DNA from: Rhodopirellula sp.
Lineage (GTDB): Bacteria; Planctomycetota; Planctomycetia; Pirellulales; Pirellulaceae
DNA length: 64,000 nt
Assembly: GCA_002690925.1 (NCBI GenBank)
Contig: NZGD01000279.1
Location: 34,127-98,126, forward strand
Reading direction: 5' to 3'
In this document: positions 18,547 to 28,467 of the stretch, piece after piece
How the letters are laid out: each line of letters starts with the position of its first letter
Position numbering within the stretch: the first letter of the stretch is position 1
Notes under the pieces: model-generated
The model's database searches: none
The model's input: only the letters and a program-made list of their open reading frames with translations
What the model was told of the DNA's origin: nothing
Position numbers and translations under genes: made by a program

Positions 18547-19494
18547 TCATTGCAACTTCGGAACAGAAAACCTCTCGGAACTCAACTCAATTAACGTTGG
18601 CTTCTTTCCGAGCATTCGATGCGCACAATTCCCACCCTGACTCTTGGAATGATACAACGCATCATCTGTGCGTTGTAGCCAGCTTTCCACGGTCTCATTC
18701 TCCATCAACGTCGCAACCCCAGCCGAGGCCGCAACCTTCAGTGACTGCCCTTCCATTTCAATGACCAACTGACCGATTGCTGCACGAGCCTGCTCTATTT
18801 TCAAAGTTGCTTCGATGGTGGAACCGCCATCGAATATGATGGCAAATTCTTCTCCACCGAATCTTGCTACCAGCCCGGCGGGCAGTAAGTGTGATTGCAG
18901 TACATCCGCTACGACACAAAGCACTTCATCACCAAACCCTTGACCATAGACATCATTGAACCGCCTGAACAAATCAACATTCAATAGGGCAAGAGTTCCT
19001 GCGGCACCTGCCCCCGCTGCATGGCGTTGTTTCAAATGAGCGTCAAACGCGCGACGGTTGAGAACTTGCGTGAGGGCATCTATCTCATCTCTTCGTTCTC
19101 CTGAGTTCATTTGCATTGTTTGCTGCTCAATGCGATCTCGTGCACTCTGCAGCTGATTCTGGACGGACGCATTCGACTGAATCAGTTGGGTAACGGCGGC
19201 GAACACAACCTCCGAAGACGGGCAAGCTGCTTCCTGAAGTTCTTCGTTTACTGCCTGCACCCGGGTCTGGTACGAGTCAACATTCTCCACCATCGTTGTC
19301 GTGAATTCATGCAATGTGCTTGCAACCCGGCAGAGTTGATCAGCAGACATTTCTTCCCCCTGACCATTTACCCCGCATTCTTTAATCCTCGGATGATAAT
19401 GACCAGCGTCAAAACCTGTTATCGCGCACATGATCCAACCGCAGACAAGCCCGCAGCCGGTACAACTAAGCATGATAACCACGTCAAACCACAT
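18547..19494 (-). CDS. GGDEF-domain protein (putative diguanylate cyclase)
   Basis: 315 residues. One membrane helix lies at about 5-25, then a helical region (50-130), then a GGDEF domain from DALTQVLNRRAFD (139-151) with RFGGEEF at 211-217. GGDEF enzymes make cyclic di-GMP from GTP. The GGEEF loop is intact, but the metal-binding Asp expected at the start of the (I/V)DxDxFK motif is Asn here (N172, in LLNVDLFRRFND). No RxxD inhibitory site precedes the loop. Activity is therefore uncertain. It is a single gene, with a decayed relative downstream. Confidence 0.85.
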   Translation of the reverse strand: MWFDVVIMLSCTGCGLVCGWIMCAITGFDAGHYHPRIKECGVNGQGEEMSADQLCRVASTLHEFTTTMVENVDSYQTRVQAVNEELQEAACPSSEVVFAAVTQLIQSNASVQNQLQSARDRIEQQTMQMNSGERRDEIDALTQVLNRRAFDAHLKQRHAAGAGAAGTLALLNVDLFRRFNDVYGQGFGDEVLCVVADVLQSHLLPAGLVARFGGEEFAIIFDGGSTIEATLKIEQARAAIGQLVIEMEGQSLKVAASAGVATLMENETVESWLQRTDDALYHSKSQGGNCAHRMLGKKPTLIELSSERFSVPKLQ

Positions 19495-19997
19495 GATGCG
19501 ATGTGCTCCTATGTCCGGCAGATTGAATAGCTAGTATCCGGGGAATGCATGACTGCCAAGATCGCTCGGGAAAAAATAATGCAGCCTCCTAGCAGGGATT
19601 TAGTTCGCCAATGGCGGCAGTCAAACACCCCTTGATCCCCCACCTTGGATTCATACAGCTTCGCTAAAAAACTATGCAATATTCGTTGCAATCCACACAG
19701 TCGACATTTTCATTCTTACACCTCTGCACCCACTGAGGCCAACCTACAATCACTACGCGTTATTCGTCCAGGCAAGTCAAGCGTTCAACCCGATGCATCG
19801 TGGCAACCGCCAGTCCCACCCCCATTAACCGCCGCATGTTTCGACTTTGTCGATATAAATCGGTTATGTGTGTGGAAGAGTTGATCATTGCAGTAGCGGA
19901 CCAGGCTTTTCACTCAGTGTTCGCAACATACAGCAAAATCCAAAGGTTGAAATCCACGTCTTCACACCAACTGACTACCTTGTCACGGAAAGCAAGC
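19495..19997. other. Intergenic region, no gene seen
   Basis: About 500 bases between the GGDEF gene (minus) and the small BON gene (plus). Short frames exist but none has a ribosome site or recognisable content. It must contain the promoters for both divergent genes; I cannot place them confidently. Confidence 0.5.
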
Positions 19998-20219
19998 ATG
20001 AAAGCTGACAGCCGAAACGAAATTACGAGAGCCGCCAGAGAGGTCCTTTCTGCCAGTTCGGTACGCGAATTGCGTTTCCTCCGTGTTGACGGCAATACAA
20101 GTCATCTAGAACTGACAGGGCGAGTCGGCAGTTATTACCACAAGCAACTCGCTCAGGAAACAATTCGTCAAGTCGCCCGCGGTATGCAAATGGTCAATCG
20201 TGTCCAAGTGACGGCATGA
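19998..20219 (+). CDS. Small BON-domain protein
   Basis: 73 residues from the ATG at 19998, with GGAAAG upstream. The protein is essentially one BON domain (LELTGRVGSYYHKQLAQETIRQVARGMQMVNRVQV), a fold that usually binds membranes or phospholipids. It lacks a signal peptide. Longer frames upstream (to 19800) look unrelated. It is convergent with ligA, whose stop is 76 bases away. Confidence 0.7.
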   Translation: MKADSRNEITRAAREVLSASSVRELRFLRVDGNTSHLELTGRVGSYYHKQLAQETIRQVARGMQMVNRVQVTA

Positions 20220-20295
20220 TACTGCCGAACTCTTGCATTGATAGAAATTTTGAATGGACTCGAGACTTGCAATAAGGGAACCACGGCAAACCCCA

Positions 20296-22362
20296 TCAAG
20301 CCTGAGTGTCTTCATCAGGGGCATACTTCTGATGGAACTCATCCTCAGTCATGATTTCGACGCCGAGATCCTTGGCCTTTGTCAACTTACTTCCAGCTTT
20401 TTCACCAGCAATCAGAAAGTCCGTTTTCTTACTTACACCTGAAGACGCTCGGCCTCCTAGTTGTTCGATCAGCGTTTTGATGCCATCTCGATTAAATTTC
20501 TTGAGCGTCCCAGTGACGACGACTGACTTGCCCGAGAGCGGTGAACTTTCATCGACCACCGCGACTGCCTCTGTAAGTTCCACTCTGACTGCCTGAAATT
20601 CGTCAAAGGTTCGTTTCCCGTATTCACTTTGGCAAAAATGATGAACGCTTTCCGCGATCGCGTCTCCAATCTCATGAATCGCTGCAAGATCCTCAATGCT
20701 GGCGTTCATCAATGCATCAATACTGGGGTACTCTCTTGTAATCAGCTTGGAAACACGTGGTCCAACATGCCGAATCGAGATTGATGCCAGCACCTTGGCC
20801 AATCCACGCGTTCTACTTTGGTCTATTCCTTCGATTAACTTGGCTGCGTTTGCCTCACCGACCAGAACATCAATCAATGCCCCGTCTTTTCCTTTACGTT
20901 TCCGCAACCAATTGACATTGGCAATCTGGTCAACGCTGAGGCGATAGAGATCGGCATAATTAGTGACCAGACGCTCGGCCAACAAGACGTCAACCAGTTC
21001 CTCACCCAGTCCATCAATGTCCATTCCCGGTCGACTACCAAAGTAAATCAAACGTTGCTTTAGCTGCGCCGGGCAGGCTGGATTGGGACAACGGATATAG
21101 ACTCCACCCGAGTCACGCTCTAGTCCGGTTTGACACTCCGGACACTCTGTGGGGAACTCCCAACGCGGCAACTCACGACAACGTTCATGTTTTTCCACCC
21201 GCACCACTTTCGGAATGATTTTCCCTGCTTTTTCGACAACCACCACATCACCTTCGCGAACGTCAAGGCGTTCTATTTCATCGACGTTATGCAATGATGC
21301 TCTTGACACAGTGGTGTCTGCGATGTCGACGGGCATGAGATTCGCCACTGGAGTAATGGTTCCAGTTTTTCCAACTTGAACAGTGATGGTCTCGAGTCTT
21401 GTTACGGCTTCATACTTTTCAAACTTATAAGCGATCAACCAACGCGGACTCTTGCTCGTCATCCCAAGACGTTCTCGCTGTTTGAAGTCATTGACTTTGA
21501 AAACGATCCCATCCACCTCGAAGGGAAGATCCGGCATCCCCTCCTCCAGCAGTGCAACCGTCTCCATTACGGCATCTGCGTTGGGCAACAATTGCACGGA
21601 GGGTGTGGGCGGAATACCCATCGCACCAACCTCCGCCAGAAACTCCATGTGATTGGTCGCCTTCAGACCTTCAATTTCACCAATCCCATGGCAAAAGAAA
21701 CGCAAGCTTCGTTCAGCAGCAAGGGCTGGATTGAGTAAACGAATCGTACCCGCTGTCACATTCCTCGTATTCTTGAAAGGCTCAGCACCCGCTTGAATCT
21801 GTCGGAGATTCAAATCAGCAAGATCAGCGTTGGTCATGTAAACCTCGCCACGAACCTCAAGTACGCCTGGCTGTTGCTCACCGACCATCTGAAGGGGAAG
21901 GTCACGGACCGTCCGGATATTGTGGGTAATATCATCCCCCACTTCTCCATTTCCCCGAGTCAGGGCAAGCACCATGCGTCCCAGCTCATAGCGGACTGAT
22001 GCCGCAACGCCATCAATTTTGTACTCCATCACCCACTCGACCGGTTCACCATCGAGCAACTTCTCTGTTCGATCAAAGTACGCTTTCAGATCTTCCCGGC
22101 TGTAAGTATTGTCAATCGACAGCATGGGAACGCTGTGTGGAACTTGAACCAAGTGATCTACGGGCGCATCGCCGATTCGTTTTGTTGGCGAATCTGAAGT
22201 TTGAAGATCCGGATATTGCTGCTCGAGATCCCGCAACTCCTCAAGCAATCGATCATATTCAAGATCAGATGCACCGGGGGTTGCCTCGACGTAGTACAGA
22301 CGATCCAGCCGCCGAATCTCATCCCGTAGAGTCTCTACCCGTTGCGCATTTGATGACACCAT
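20296..22362 (-). CDS. ligA: NAD-dependent DNA ligase LigA
   Basis: 688 residues from the ATG at 22362, which has GGAAGAG upstream and matches the usual LigA N-terminus in length; an ATG 15 bases earlier is possible. It seals nicks in replication and repair using NAD. Domains in order: Ia (RLDRLYYVEATPGASDLEYDRL), the adenylation domain with the active-site Lys in YKIDG, the OB fold, a four-Cys zinc finger (CPEC...CPNPAC), helix-hairpin-helix repeats (DGLGEEL, HEIGDAIAES), and a C-terminal BRCT domain (GKSVVVTGTLKKFNRDGIK). Complete. It is divergent from the uvrA-like gene, with a shared 186-base promoter region. Confidence 0.96.
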   Translation of the reverse strand: MVSSNAQRVETLRDEIRRLDRLYYVEATPGASDLEYDRLLEELRDLEQQYPDLQTSDSPTKRIGDAPVDHLVQVPHSVPMLSIDNTYSREDLKAYFDRTEKLLDGEPVEWVMEYKIDGVAASVRYELGRMVLALTRGNGEVGDDITHNIRTVRDLPLQMVGEQQPGVLEVRGEVYMTNADLADLNLRQIQAGAEPFKNTRNVTAGTIRLLNPALAAERSLRFFCHGIGEIEGLKATNHMEFLAEVGAMGIPPTPSVQLLPNADAVMETVALLEEGMPDLPFEVDGIVFKVNDFKQRERLGMTSKSPRWLIAYKFEKYEAVTRLETITVQVGKTGTITPVANLMPVDIADTTVSRASLHNVDEIERLDVREGDVVVVEKAGKIIPKVVRVEKHERCRELPRWEFPTECPECQTGLERDSGGVYIRCPNPACPAQLKQRLIYFGSRPGMDIDGLGEELVDVLLAERLVTNYADLYRLSVDQIANVNWLRKRKGKDGALIDVLVGEANAAKLIEGIDQSRTRGLAKVLASISIRHVGPRVSKLITREYPSIDALMNASIEDLAAIHEIGDAIAESVHHFCQSEYGKRTFDEFQAVRVELTEAVAVVDESSPLSGKSVVVTGTLKKFNRDGIKTLIEQLGGRASSGVSKKTDFLIAGEKAGSKLTKAKDLGVEIMTEDEFHQKYAPDEDTQA

Positions 22363-22548
22363 CGACTCTTCCGACATTGTTCGGGAGCGTAAAAAAACCC
22401 GGCAGTTCACTTCGCATGCCGCCGCCCCACTATATTCCTCTTTGTTCGCCTTGGAAGCAACGAGTCTGGATTCAGAAACAGCACTCACCCAGAAGACAGC
22501 GCGAACACCGAAAGCCCAATTCAGAAATTGACATCCCGCTAAAAAGCC

Positions 22549-25470
22549 TTGGAATGGACGTCCGATTGCACCTTGTGTAACCGTGCAGGTACCTTGGAGA
22601 GATTCTCTTCAACAACAGCCCCGGCCAATGCGTTGAGCAAAGATTTTATTTCGATTCGAGGATGCCGCGTTCACAACCTGCGGGACGTGGATATCGACAT
22701 TCCGCGTGGAAAGCTGGTTGCCATTTGCGGTCTTTCAGGCAGTGGCAAGACCTCTTTGGCACTCGACACGCTCTACGCCGAGGGACAACGCTGCTATATC
22801 GAGAGTTTCTCTGCCTACACACGACAATTCCTGCAGCGGTTGGACAAACCCGATTGTGATGCGATCACAGGAATACCACCAGCCATCGCTGTCACGCGTG
22901 CGGGAGGCTCCCGGACGAATCGCAGCACGGTCGGCACCGCAACGGAAATTGCTGACCATCTACGCCTGCTGTTCGCAAAAGCCGCCAGCCTTTTCTGTTG
23001 TGGCTGTAGTGAGCCAGTCCTCCGAGACGACCCTGCAACGATCGCGGAAACCCTGCAGCAACTTCCCATTGGCAGCCGCACCATGATCGGCTTTCCGGTC
23101 TGGATGCCCAGCCGAAAAGATGCCAGTGAAATCCTGCTTGGCTTACAGCAGGAAGGTTACCTAAGACTCGTTGCAGGCGGTGAAATGTTTCACCTATCCG
23201 AAAGTGACCGTTCCCGGCTTGCCAAGAAAGTGGGCCGAAATGGAAATGAATTCATTGTCGTCGTCGACCGCGTCACAAGCGACGCAGACCTTTCCCGTCT
23301 CACAGAGTCCCTTGAAACAGCGATGGGCGAGGGCCATGGACGGGCGGTTCTTCTCGCTTCCAACGAATCGAACATGCCAGGAAAATCGTTCGAGATCGAC
23401 GGTAAAGAGTGGATCAAACGTGTCGTCAGCGAGTCTCGTCGCTGTGATGGGTGTGACATTGATTACCCAGCCCCGGTTCCAAGACTGTTCAATTTCAACA
23501 ACCCGCTAGGAGCGTGCCCTACCTGTGAAGGGTTCGGGGACATTGTTGACTTTGACATGGACCTGGTCGTCCCTGACAAGTCACTTTCGCTGGCAGAGGG
23601 AGCTATCGCCCCTTGGAACAGTCCCGCCTACCAGCATGAATTAGATGAACTGCTGGAACTCTCCGATGATTATGAAATACCAACCGACATCCCCTTCAAG
23701 AGACTGAAGAAAAAACACCTGAAATTAATCCGGCATGGAGTGCCTGAACGGAAGTTCGGGGGCTTGGACGGATTTTTTGCTTGGTTGGAACGCAAAAAGT
23801 ACAAAATGCATGTCCGTATCTTTGCTTCGCGTTATAAGAGTTACCGACCGTGTGAAGACTGCAGCGGGAAACGATTCAAACCCGAGGCGCTCGCATATCG
23901 TCTCGAGGATCAAAACATCGCCGATGTACTAACGATGCAGGCTGATGAGGCAGCCACTTTTTTTCAACAGCTGGATCTCGAAACACGTGAATCCAAGATT
24001 GCTGACGAACCGATTCGTCAGTTAACAGATCGCATTCGTTATTTACAGGAAGTCGGACTCGGTTATTTGCAACTCGATCGCACACTCCGAACGCTCTCGG
24101 GTGGCGAAACACAGCGTGTTGCACTGACATCCGCACTTGGAAGCAGCCTTGTCAACATGCTTTACGTACTTGATGAACCCACTGCCGGCTTACACGGTTC
24201 CGACGTCGAGCGTCTCTCGAAGGCAATCCTGGGCTTGCGAGACCGAGGAAACACTGTGATCGTCGTCGAGCATGATGAAACGATGATCCGAATTGCTGAT
24301 CACCTTATTGAAGTGGGCCCCGCTGCCGGCAATGATGGGGGCAAAATTACGTTTGAAGGCACCCAAGCAGAAATGCTCGCCAACAAGAAGAGCCTGACGG
24401 GGCAGTTTCTGACGGGTGAACGTGGTTGGTCGCTCCGAGATCGCGAACCTCGTAAACCTCGCGGTTTCATTTCCCTCAAAGGAGCAAGTGGCCATAATTT
24501 AAAGAGTATCGACGTCGAATTTCCGCTCGGACTACTTTGCCTTGTGACCGGAATATCAGGGAGTGGCAAAAGCTCATTGGTGCAGGACACACTCTATGGA
24601 GCTATTCGGCAAACAAAACATGCAGAAGCAGCCAAAACGCTCCCGTTCAAATCAATCACAGGACTGAGCCAAATCGAAGACTGCATGCTAATCGACCAAT
24701 CTCCAATCAGCCGAAGCCCACGCAGTGCTCCAGTGACTTATGTCAAGGCCTTTGATCCCATACGAAAAGTATTTGCGGATACAGTGGATGCGCGGACACG
24801 CAATTTTGGCCCCGGTCACTTCAGTTACAACAGCGCAAAAGGCCAATGTCCGCAGTGCGAGGGTGCAGGGGTCATCCAGATCGACATGCAATTCCTCGCG
24901 GATGTCTCCATGCAATGCCCCGCCTGTCGAGGAAGCCGATACCGAGAAGAAATACTTAGTGCTCGCTATCGTGACCGGTCAATTGCAGACGTGCTGGAGA
25001 TGAGTGTTCGCGAAGCTTCGACCTTCTTCCGTGGTCACGAGAAAGTCCAACAACGACTTAAACGAATGCTCGATGTGGGACTTGAATACATCAAACTTGG
25101 ACAACCCGCCACAACCCTTTCCAGCGGAGAAGGGCAACGTTTGAAACTTGCCGCTTTCCTTTCAACAACAGCTCGAAAGCGAACGCTGTTCATACTCGAT
25201 GAACCCACGACCGGCCTTCACTTCGCAGACATCGTCCGTTTAGTGGACTGTTTTGATGCTCTATTAAAAGACGGACATGGATTGGTGATCGTCGAACATA
25301 ATTCTCTTTTAATGCAGGCGGCTGACTATCTCATCGACCTTGGCCCCGAAGCGGCAGAAAAAGGCGGAACGATCGTCGCCAAGGGAACACCAAAGCAGGT
25401 TGCAGCAACACAGGGCAGCCTAACTGGTGAAATTCTGAGGCAGCAATACGCAGCATTCCCTGCCGAATGA
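22549..25470 (+). CDS. Divergent UvrA-family ATPase (excinuclease subunit A-like)
   Basis: 973 residues from the ATG at 22549; the first ~35 residues are atypical, so the true start may be a later codon. UvrA is the damage-recognition ATPase of nucleotide excision repair. Present here are Walker A 1 (GLSGSGKTS), the YIESFSAYTRQFL motif, a UvrB-binding-like region, CxxC zinc motifs (CDGC/CPTC, CPQC/CPAC), signature 1 LSGGETQ, Walker B 1 (LYVLDEPTAGLH), Walker A 2 (GISGSGKSS), Walker B 2 (LFILDEPTTGLH) and the final EHN motif. Signature 2 is LSSGEGQ instead of LSGGEAQ, and several usually fixed positions differ. It may be a second UvrA beside a canonical one elsewhere. Confidence 0.85.
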   Translation: MEWTSDCTLCNRAGTLERFSSTTAPANALSKDFISIRGCRVHNLRDVDIDIPRGKLVAICGLSGSGKTSLALDTLYAEGQRCYIESFSAYTRQFLQRLDKPDCDAITGIPPAIAVTRAGGSRTNRSTVGTATEIADHLRLLFAKAASLFCCGCSEPVLRDDPATIAETLQQLPIGSRTMIGFPVWMPSRKDASEILLGLQQEGYLRLVAGGEMFHLSESDRSRLAKKVGRNGNEFIVVVDRVTSDADLSRLTESLETAMGEGHGRAVLLASNESNMPGKSFEIDGKEWIKRVVSESRRCDGCDIDYPAPVPRLFNFNNPLGACPTCEGFGDIVDFDMDLVVPDKSLSLAEGAIAPWNSPAYQHELDELLELSDDYEIPTDIPFKRLKKKHLKLIRHGVPERKFGGLDGFFAWLERKKYKMHVRIFASRYKSYRPCEDCSGKRFKPEALAYRLEDQNIADVLTMQADEAATFFQQLDLETRESKIADEPIRQLTDRIRYLQEVGLGYLQLDRTLRTLSGGETQRVALTSALGSSLVNMLYVLDEPTAGLHGSDVERLSKAILGLRDRGNTVIVVEHDETMIRIADHLIEVGPAAGNDGGKITFEGTQAEMLANKKSLTGQFLTGERGWSLRDREPRKPRGFISLKGASGHNLKSIDVEFPLGLLCLVTGISGSGKSSLVQDTLYGAIRQTKHAEAAKTLPFKSITGLSQIEDCMLIDQSPISRSPRSAPVTYVKAFDPIRKVFADTVDARTRNFGPGHFSYNSAKGQCPQCEGAGVIQIDMQFLADVSMQCPACRGSRYREEILSARYRDRSIADVLEMSVREASTFFRGHEKVQQRLKRMLDVGLEYIKLGQPATTLSSGEGQRLKLAAFLSTTARKRTLFILDEPTTGLHFADIVRLVDCFDALLKDGHGLVIVEHNSLLMQAADYLIDLGPEAAEKGGTIVAKGTPKQVAATQGSLTGEILRQQYAAFPAE

Positions 25471-25669
25471 CAACCTTGACATAGACTTGGCACACAATGC
25501 CACACGCTTTTGACATGAATAATAAAGGTGTTTGGCTGATCTTTCCGTGATGACTACAATGTTCGGATACCGCAGCGAATTCCGTTTGCGATCCCACCTT
25601 ACTCATGTTTGAACGCCGCCCCCACGCGTCCCTTGAAACATCAGTCCCCACACCGCTGACTGTCAATCT

Positions 25670-28348
25670 GTGCCTTTTTTTTGCAAATCCACCGTTCTCG
25701 CTTGCCTGATAACGGCGTTTGCGCTCGACGCCTCCAAAGAAGTATCCGGGCAAACGCCATCCACACCAACCGACAGTAGCAAGATTGATTTTTTTGAGAA
25801 GCACATCCGTCCGCTGTTGATCCAGAAATGCTACGAATGCCATTCCCATGAAAGCGGAGAGTCTGACGGTGATCTTTTCCTGGACTCTGCTGCTGCCATG
25901 CTGAAAGGAGGTAGTCGAGGCGCCGTGCTCGTTCCCGGCAAACCAGACCAAAGTTTGTTGATGCGAGTCATTAATTACAGGGATCGGAATCTGCAGATGC
26001 CTCCTAGTGGAAAACTATCTGAATCACAAATTGATTTACTACGAGCATGGATTGAGGCAGGCGCCCTCGATCCAAGAATGGAAGAACCGAACAAGATAGA
26101 CAACACCCACGATATCGCAAACACTTCACCAATAGATCGTGACCCAAGTACACACTGGGCCTTCAATCTTCCCACACGCCAGAGGGCAAATGCAGTCTTA
26201 CACGCTGATGTTGAAGACACAATTGATGTACTAGCCGCCTCCGCTGCAGAGGAAGCGAACATCGTAGTCAGCTCGCGAGCTGACCGGGCAACACTGTTAC
26301 GACGTCTTTACTACGACCTGACAGGTCTGCCACCAAGTCTCGACACAATACAAACATTCACCGAGTCCAAACGACCAGATGCCTACCATCGCCTTGTTGA
26401 CCAATTACTTGCTTCGCCTGGGTTTGGTGAGCGGTTTGGTCGACATTGGCTGGATGTCGCGAGGTATGCGGACACAGTGGGCTACGCGTTAGGAGGCAAG
26501 GAACGACGCTACAAAGGTAGCGAACGATATCGTGATTGGACAATTCGCTCATTTGCACAGGACATGCCATACGACGAAATGGTCTATCACCAATTGGCTG
26601 CTGATCGTACGGACCCATCTAACGAGAACGGAAATCTAGAAGCGATGGGTTTCCTGACCTTAGGTCGTCAATTTCTAAATCCACTAGACACGATTGATGA
26701 CCGCATCGATGTCATCACTCGCGGTCTACTCGGCCTGACAGTCGCGTGTGCAAGATGCCACGATCACAAGTTCGACCCCATCCCCACGGAAGACTACTAC
26801 GCCCTTGGCGGCATCATTGCCAGCAGCCAACGTCCCAAGAATGGTGCCAGTCCATTGATGCTCGTCGACAAACCAAATCCGATTGACAGCCCCGTTCTGG
26901 TTCGTGGGCAAATTGGTAATCGAGGCCCAATTGTGCCGCGACGGTTCCTGACCGCACTACGCTCAGAACAAGAGAAACGCTTTACTGATGGCAGTGGACG
27001 CAAAGAGTTGGCTGATAAGATCGCCACGCCAGACAATCCGCTGACCGCAAGGGTCATGGTCAATCGAGTTTGGAGTTACCTGATCGGTAAACCCCTCGTT
27101 TCTAATCCCAGTGACTTCGGATTCCGCACCAAGCCACCAGCTATTCCAGAAATCCTCGATGAACTGGCTGCCACTTTTTCGGAAGATTGGAGCATCAAGA
27201 AGTTGGTGCGTAGAATCGTTCTTTCGAAAATTTACCAACAGCGTGTTACAACCGACGCGGCATCATTGACCGCCGACCCAGAAAACCAGCTGCTTGCAAG
27301 AGGAAATCGAAAAAGGCGTGATTTCGAATCACTACGAGATTCGATCCTAGCTGTTTCAGGGACCCTCGACCACGCACTGGGTGGGCCTCCCGTGAGCATC
27401 ACTTCAAACAAACCCACGCACCGAAGAACCATCTATGCGATGATTGATCGGCAAAATCTTCCAGCGTTATTCCGAACTTTTGATTTTGCTAGCCCTGACA
27501 CTCACTCACCCGGACGATATTTCACAACAGTACCACAGCAGGCACTGTTCTTGATGAACAGTCCCGAGATGATGGCAATCGCGAGAGCAACCGCTGGTGT
27601 CATCCGACAGCAGAAGAAGTCCCCCGGTGTAACCCATACACGGGCAATTTTCAGGCGGATTCTGGGCCGTGACCCTTCACAGCACGAACTCGTCATGGCG
27701 ACTGCTTTTATTCAAACGCCAATTCAAAAGCCAAAACCCACAACCGACCCCAGATCATTGTGGTCCTATGGGACAACCACAATGTCACCTGAGAGAAAAG
27801 AAGGGCAGCCTTCTGAATTCTCAGCACTAGAACGATACCGCGATGGCCGCTGGCAAGCATCTGACGAGTTTCCAACCACAGCTCCTTTTGGCCACGCGTA
27901 CCTTGGCAAGAGTGGAGGACATACCACCAGCGACCCATCCCTTGGCGTCGTCCGGCGCTACACTGCTCCACAAAATGAGACAATCACTCTGGAAGGGAAC
28001 ATCCGCCACAAGAGTGACCAAGGTGATGGTGTTACTTTCGTAATTCACGTCAATGGACAAGAAGTTTACGAGTCAACACAACTGAATTCTCAACAGACGC
28101 ACGGCCCCCACCAATTCCGACTGAAAGCGGGCGACACAGTTGATCTGATCGCAACTCCTGGACGCACAAGTTCGTTTGATTCATTTGAATGGACTGCAAA
28201 GCTACAGACTGCGAACGCGCAAGAAGAACGAGATTCAATGAAGCACTTCAGCGGACCATTCGAAAAAAAGAAAATTCAGTCGTTGGATCGACTGGAACAG
28301 TTAGCACAAATACTGATCCTTAGTAATGAATTTGCCTTCATCGACTAG
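25670..28348 (+). CDS. PSCyt1/DUF1549/DUF1553 protein with inserted beta-sandwich
   Basis: About 892 residues from a GTG at 25670; there is a stop 36 bases upstream and no ATG between. Signal peptide, then a planctomycete cytochrome c-like domain with haem motif CYECH and MPPSGKLS, then DUF1549 (RLYYDLTGLPPS, RHWLDVARYADT, CARCHDHKFDP), then DUF1553 (NPLTARVMVNRVWSYLIG, QQALFLMNSP, RRILGRDPSQHE). Residues ~700-850 form a Gly/Thr-rich beta domain that interrupts DUF1553 before its final helix (LAQILILSNEFAFID). Such proteins are exported and always seem to pair with DUF1501 proteins; the function is unknown. The DUF1501 partner follows 119 bases later. Confidence 0.88.
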   Translation: MPFFCKSTVLACLITAFALDASKEVSGQTPSTPTDSSKIDFFEKHIRPLLIQKCYECHSHESGESDGDLFLDSAAAMLKGGSRGAVLVPGKPDQSLLMRVINYRDRNLQMPPSGKLSESQIDLLRAWIEAGALDPRMEEPNKIDNTHDIANTSPIDRDPSTHWAFNLPTRQRANAVLHADVEDTIDVLAASAAEEANIVVSSRADRATLLRRLYYDLTGLPPSLDTIQTFTESKRPDAYHRLVDQLLASPGFGERFGRHWLDVARYADTVGYALGGKERRYKGSERYRDWTIRSFAQDMPYDEMVYHQLAADRTDPSNENGNLEAMGFLTLGRQFLNPLDTIDDRIDVITRGLLGLTVACARCHDHKFDPIPTEDYYALGGIIASSQRPKNGASPLMLVDKPNPIDSPVLVRGQIGNRGPIVPRRFLTALRSEQEKRFTDGSGRKELADKIATPDNPLTARVMVNRVWSYLIGKPLVSNPSDFGFRTKPPAIPEILDELAATFSEDWSIKKLVRRIVLSKIYQQRVTTDAASLTADPENQLLARGNRKRRDFESLRDSILAVSGTLDHALGGPPVSITSNKPTHRRTIYAMIDRQNLPALFRTFDFASPDTHSPGRYFTTVPQQALFLMNSPEMMAIARATAGVIRQQKKSPGVTHTRAIFRRILGRDPSQHELVMATAFIQTPIQKPKPTTDPRSLWSYGTTTMSPERKEGQPSEFSALERYRDGRWQASDEFPTTAPFGHAYLGKSGGHTTSDPSLGVVRRYTAPQNETITLEGNIRHKSDQGDGVTFVIHVNGQEVYESTQLNSQQTHGPHQFRLKAGDTVDLIATPGRTSSFDSFEWTAKLQTANAQEERDSMKHFSGPFEKKKIQSLDRLEQLAQILILSNEFAFID

Positions 28349-28467
28349 AAGATCCGAAAAATGCAACCTATGAATCCCACACCAGTCACCACAGCAAACG
28401 GTACGCACTCACCCCCTGCAGACTGATCACTGAACTGCAAAACACTCATCTCCACCAAGTACCCTCC

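Noticed and set aside
22549..25470. Calling this gene a UvrA2 lacking the UvrB-binding domain
   Set aside because: About 140 residues with the expected pattern lie between the first zinc motif and CDGC, so the domain appears present.
25483..25530. Two TTGACA motifs before the PSCyt1 gene as a promoter
   Set aside because: No acceptable -10 element at 16-18 bases from either.
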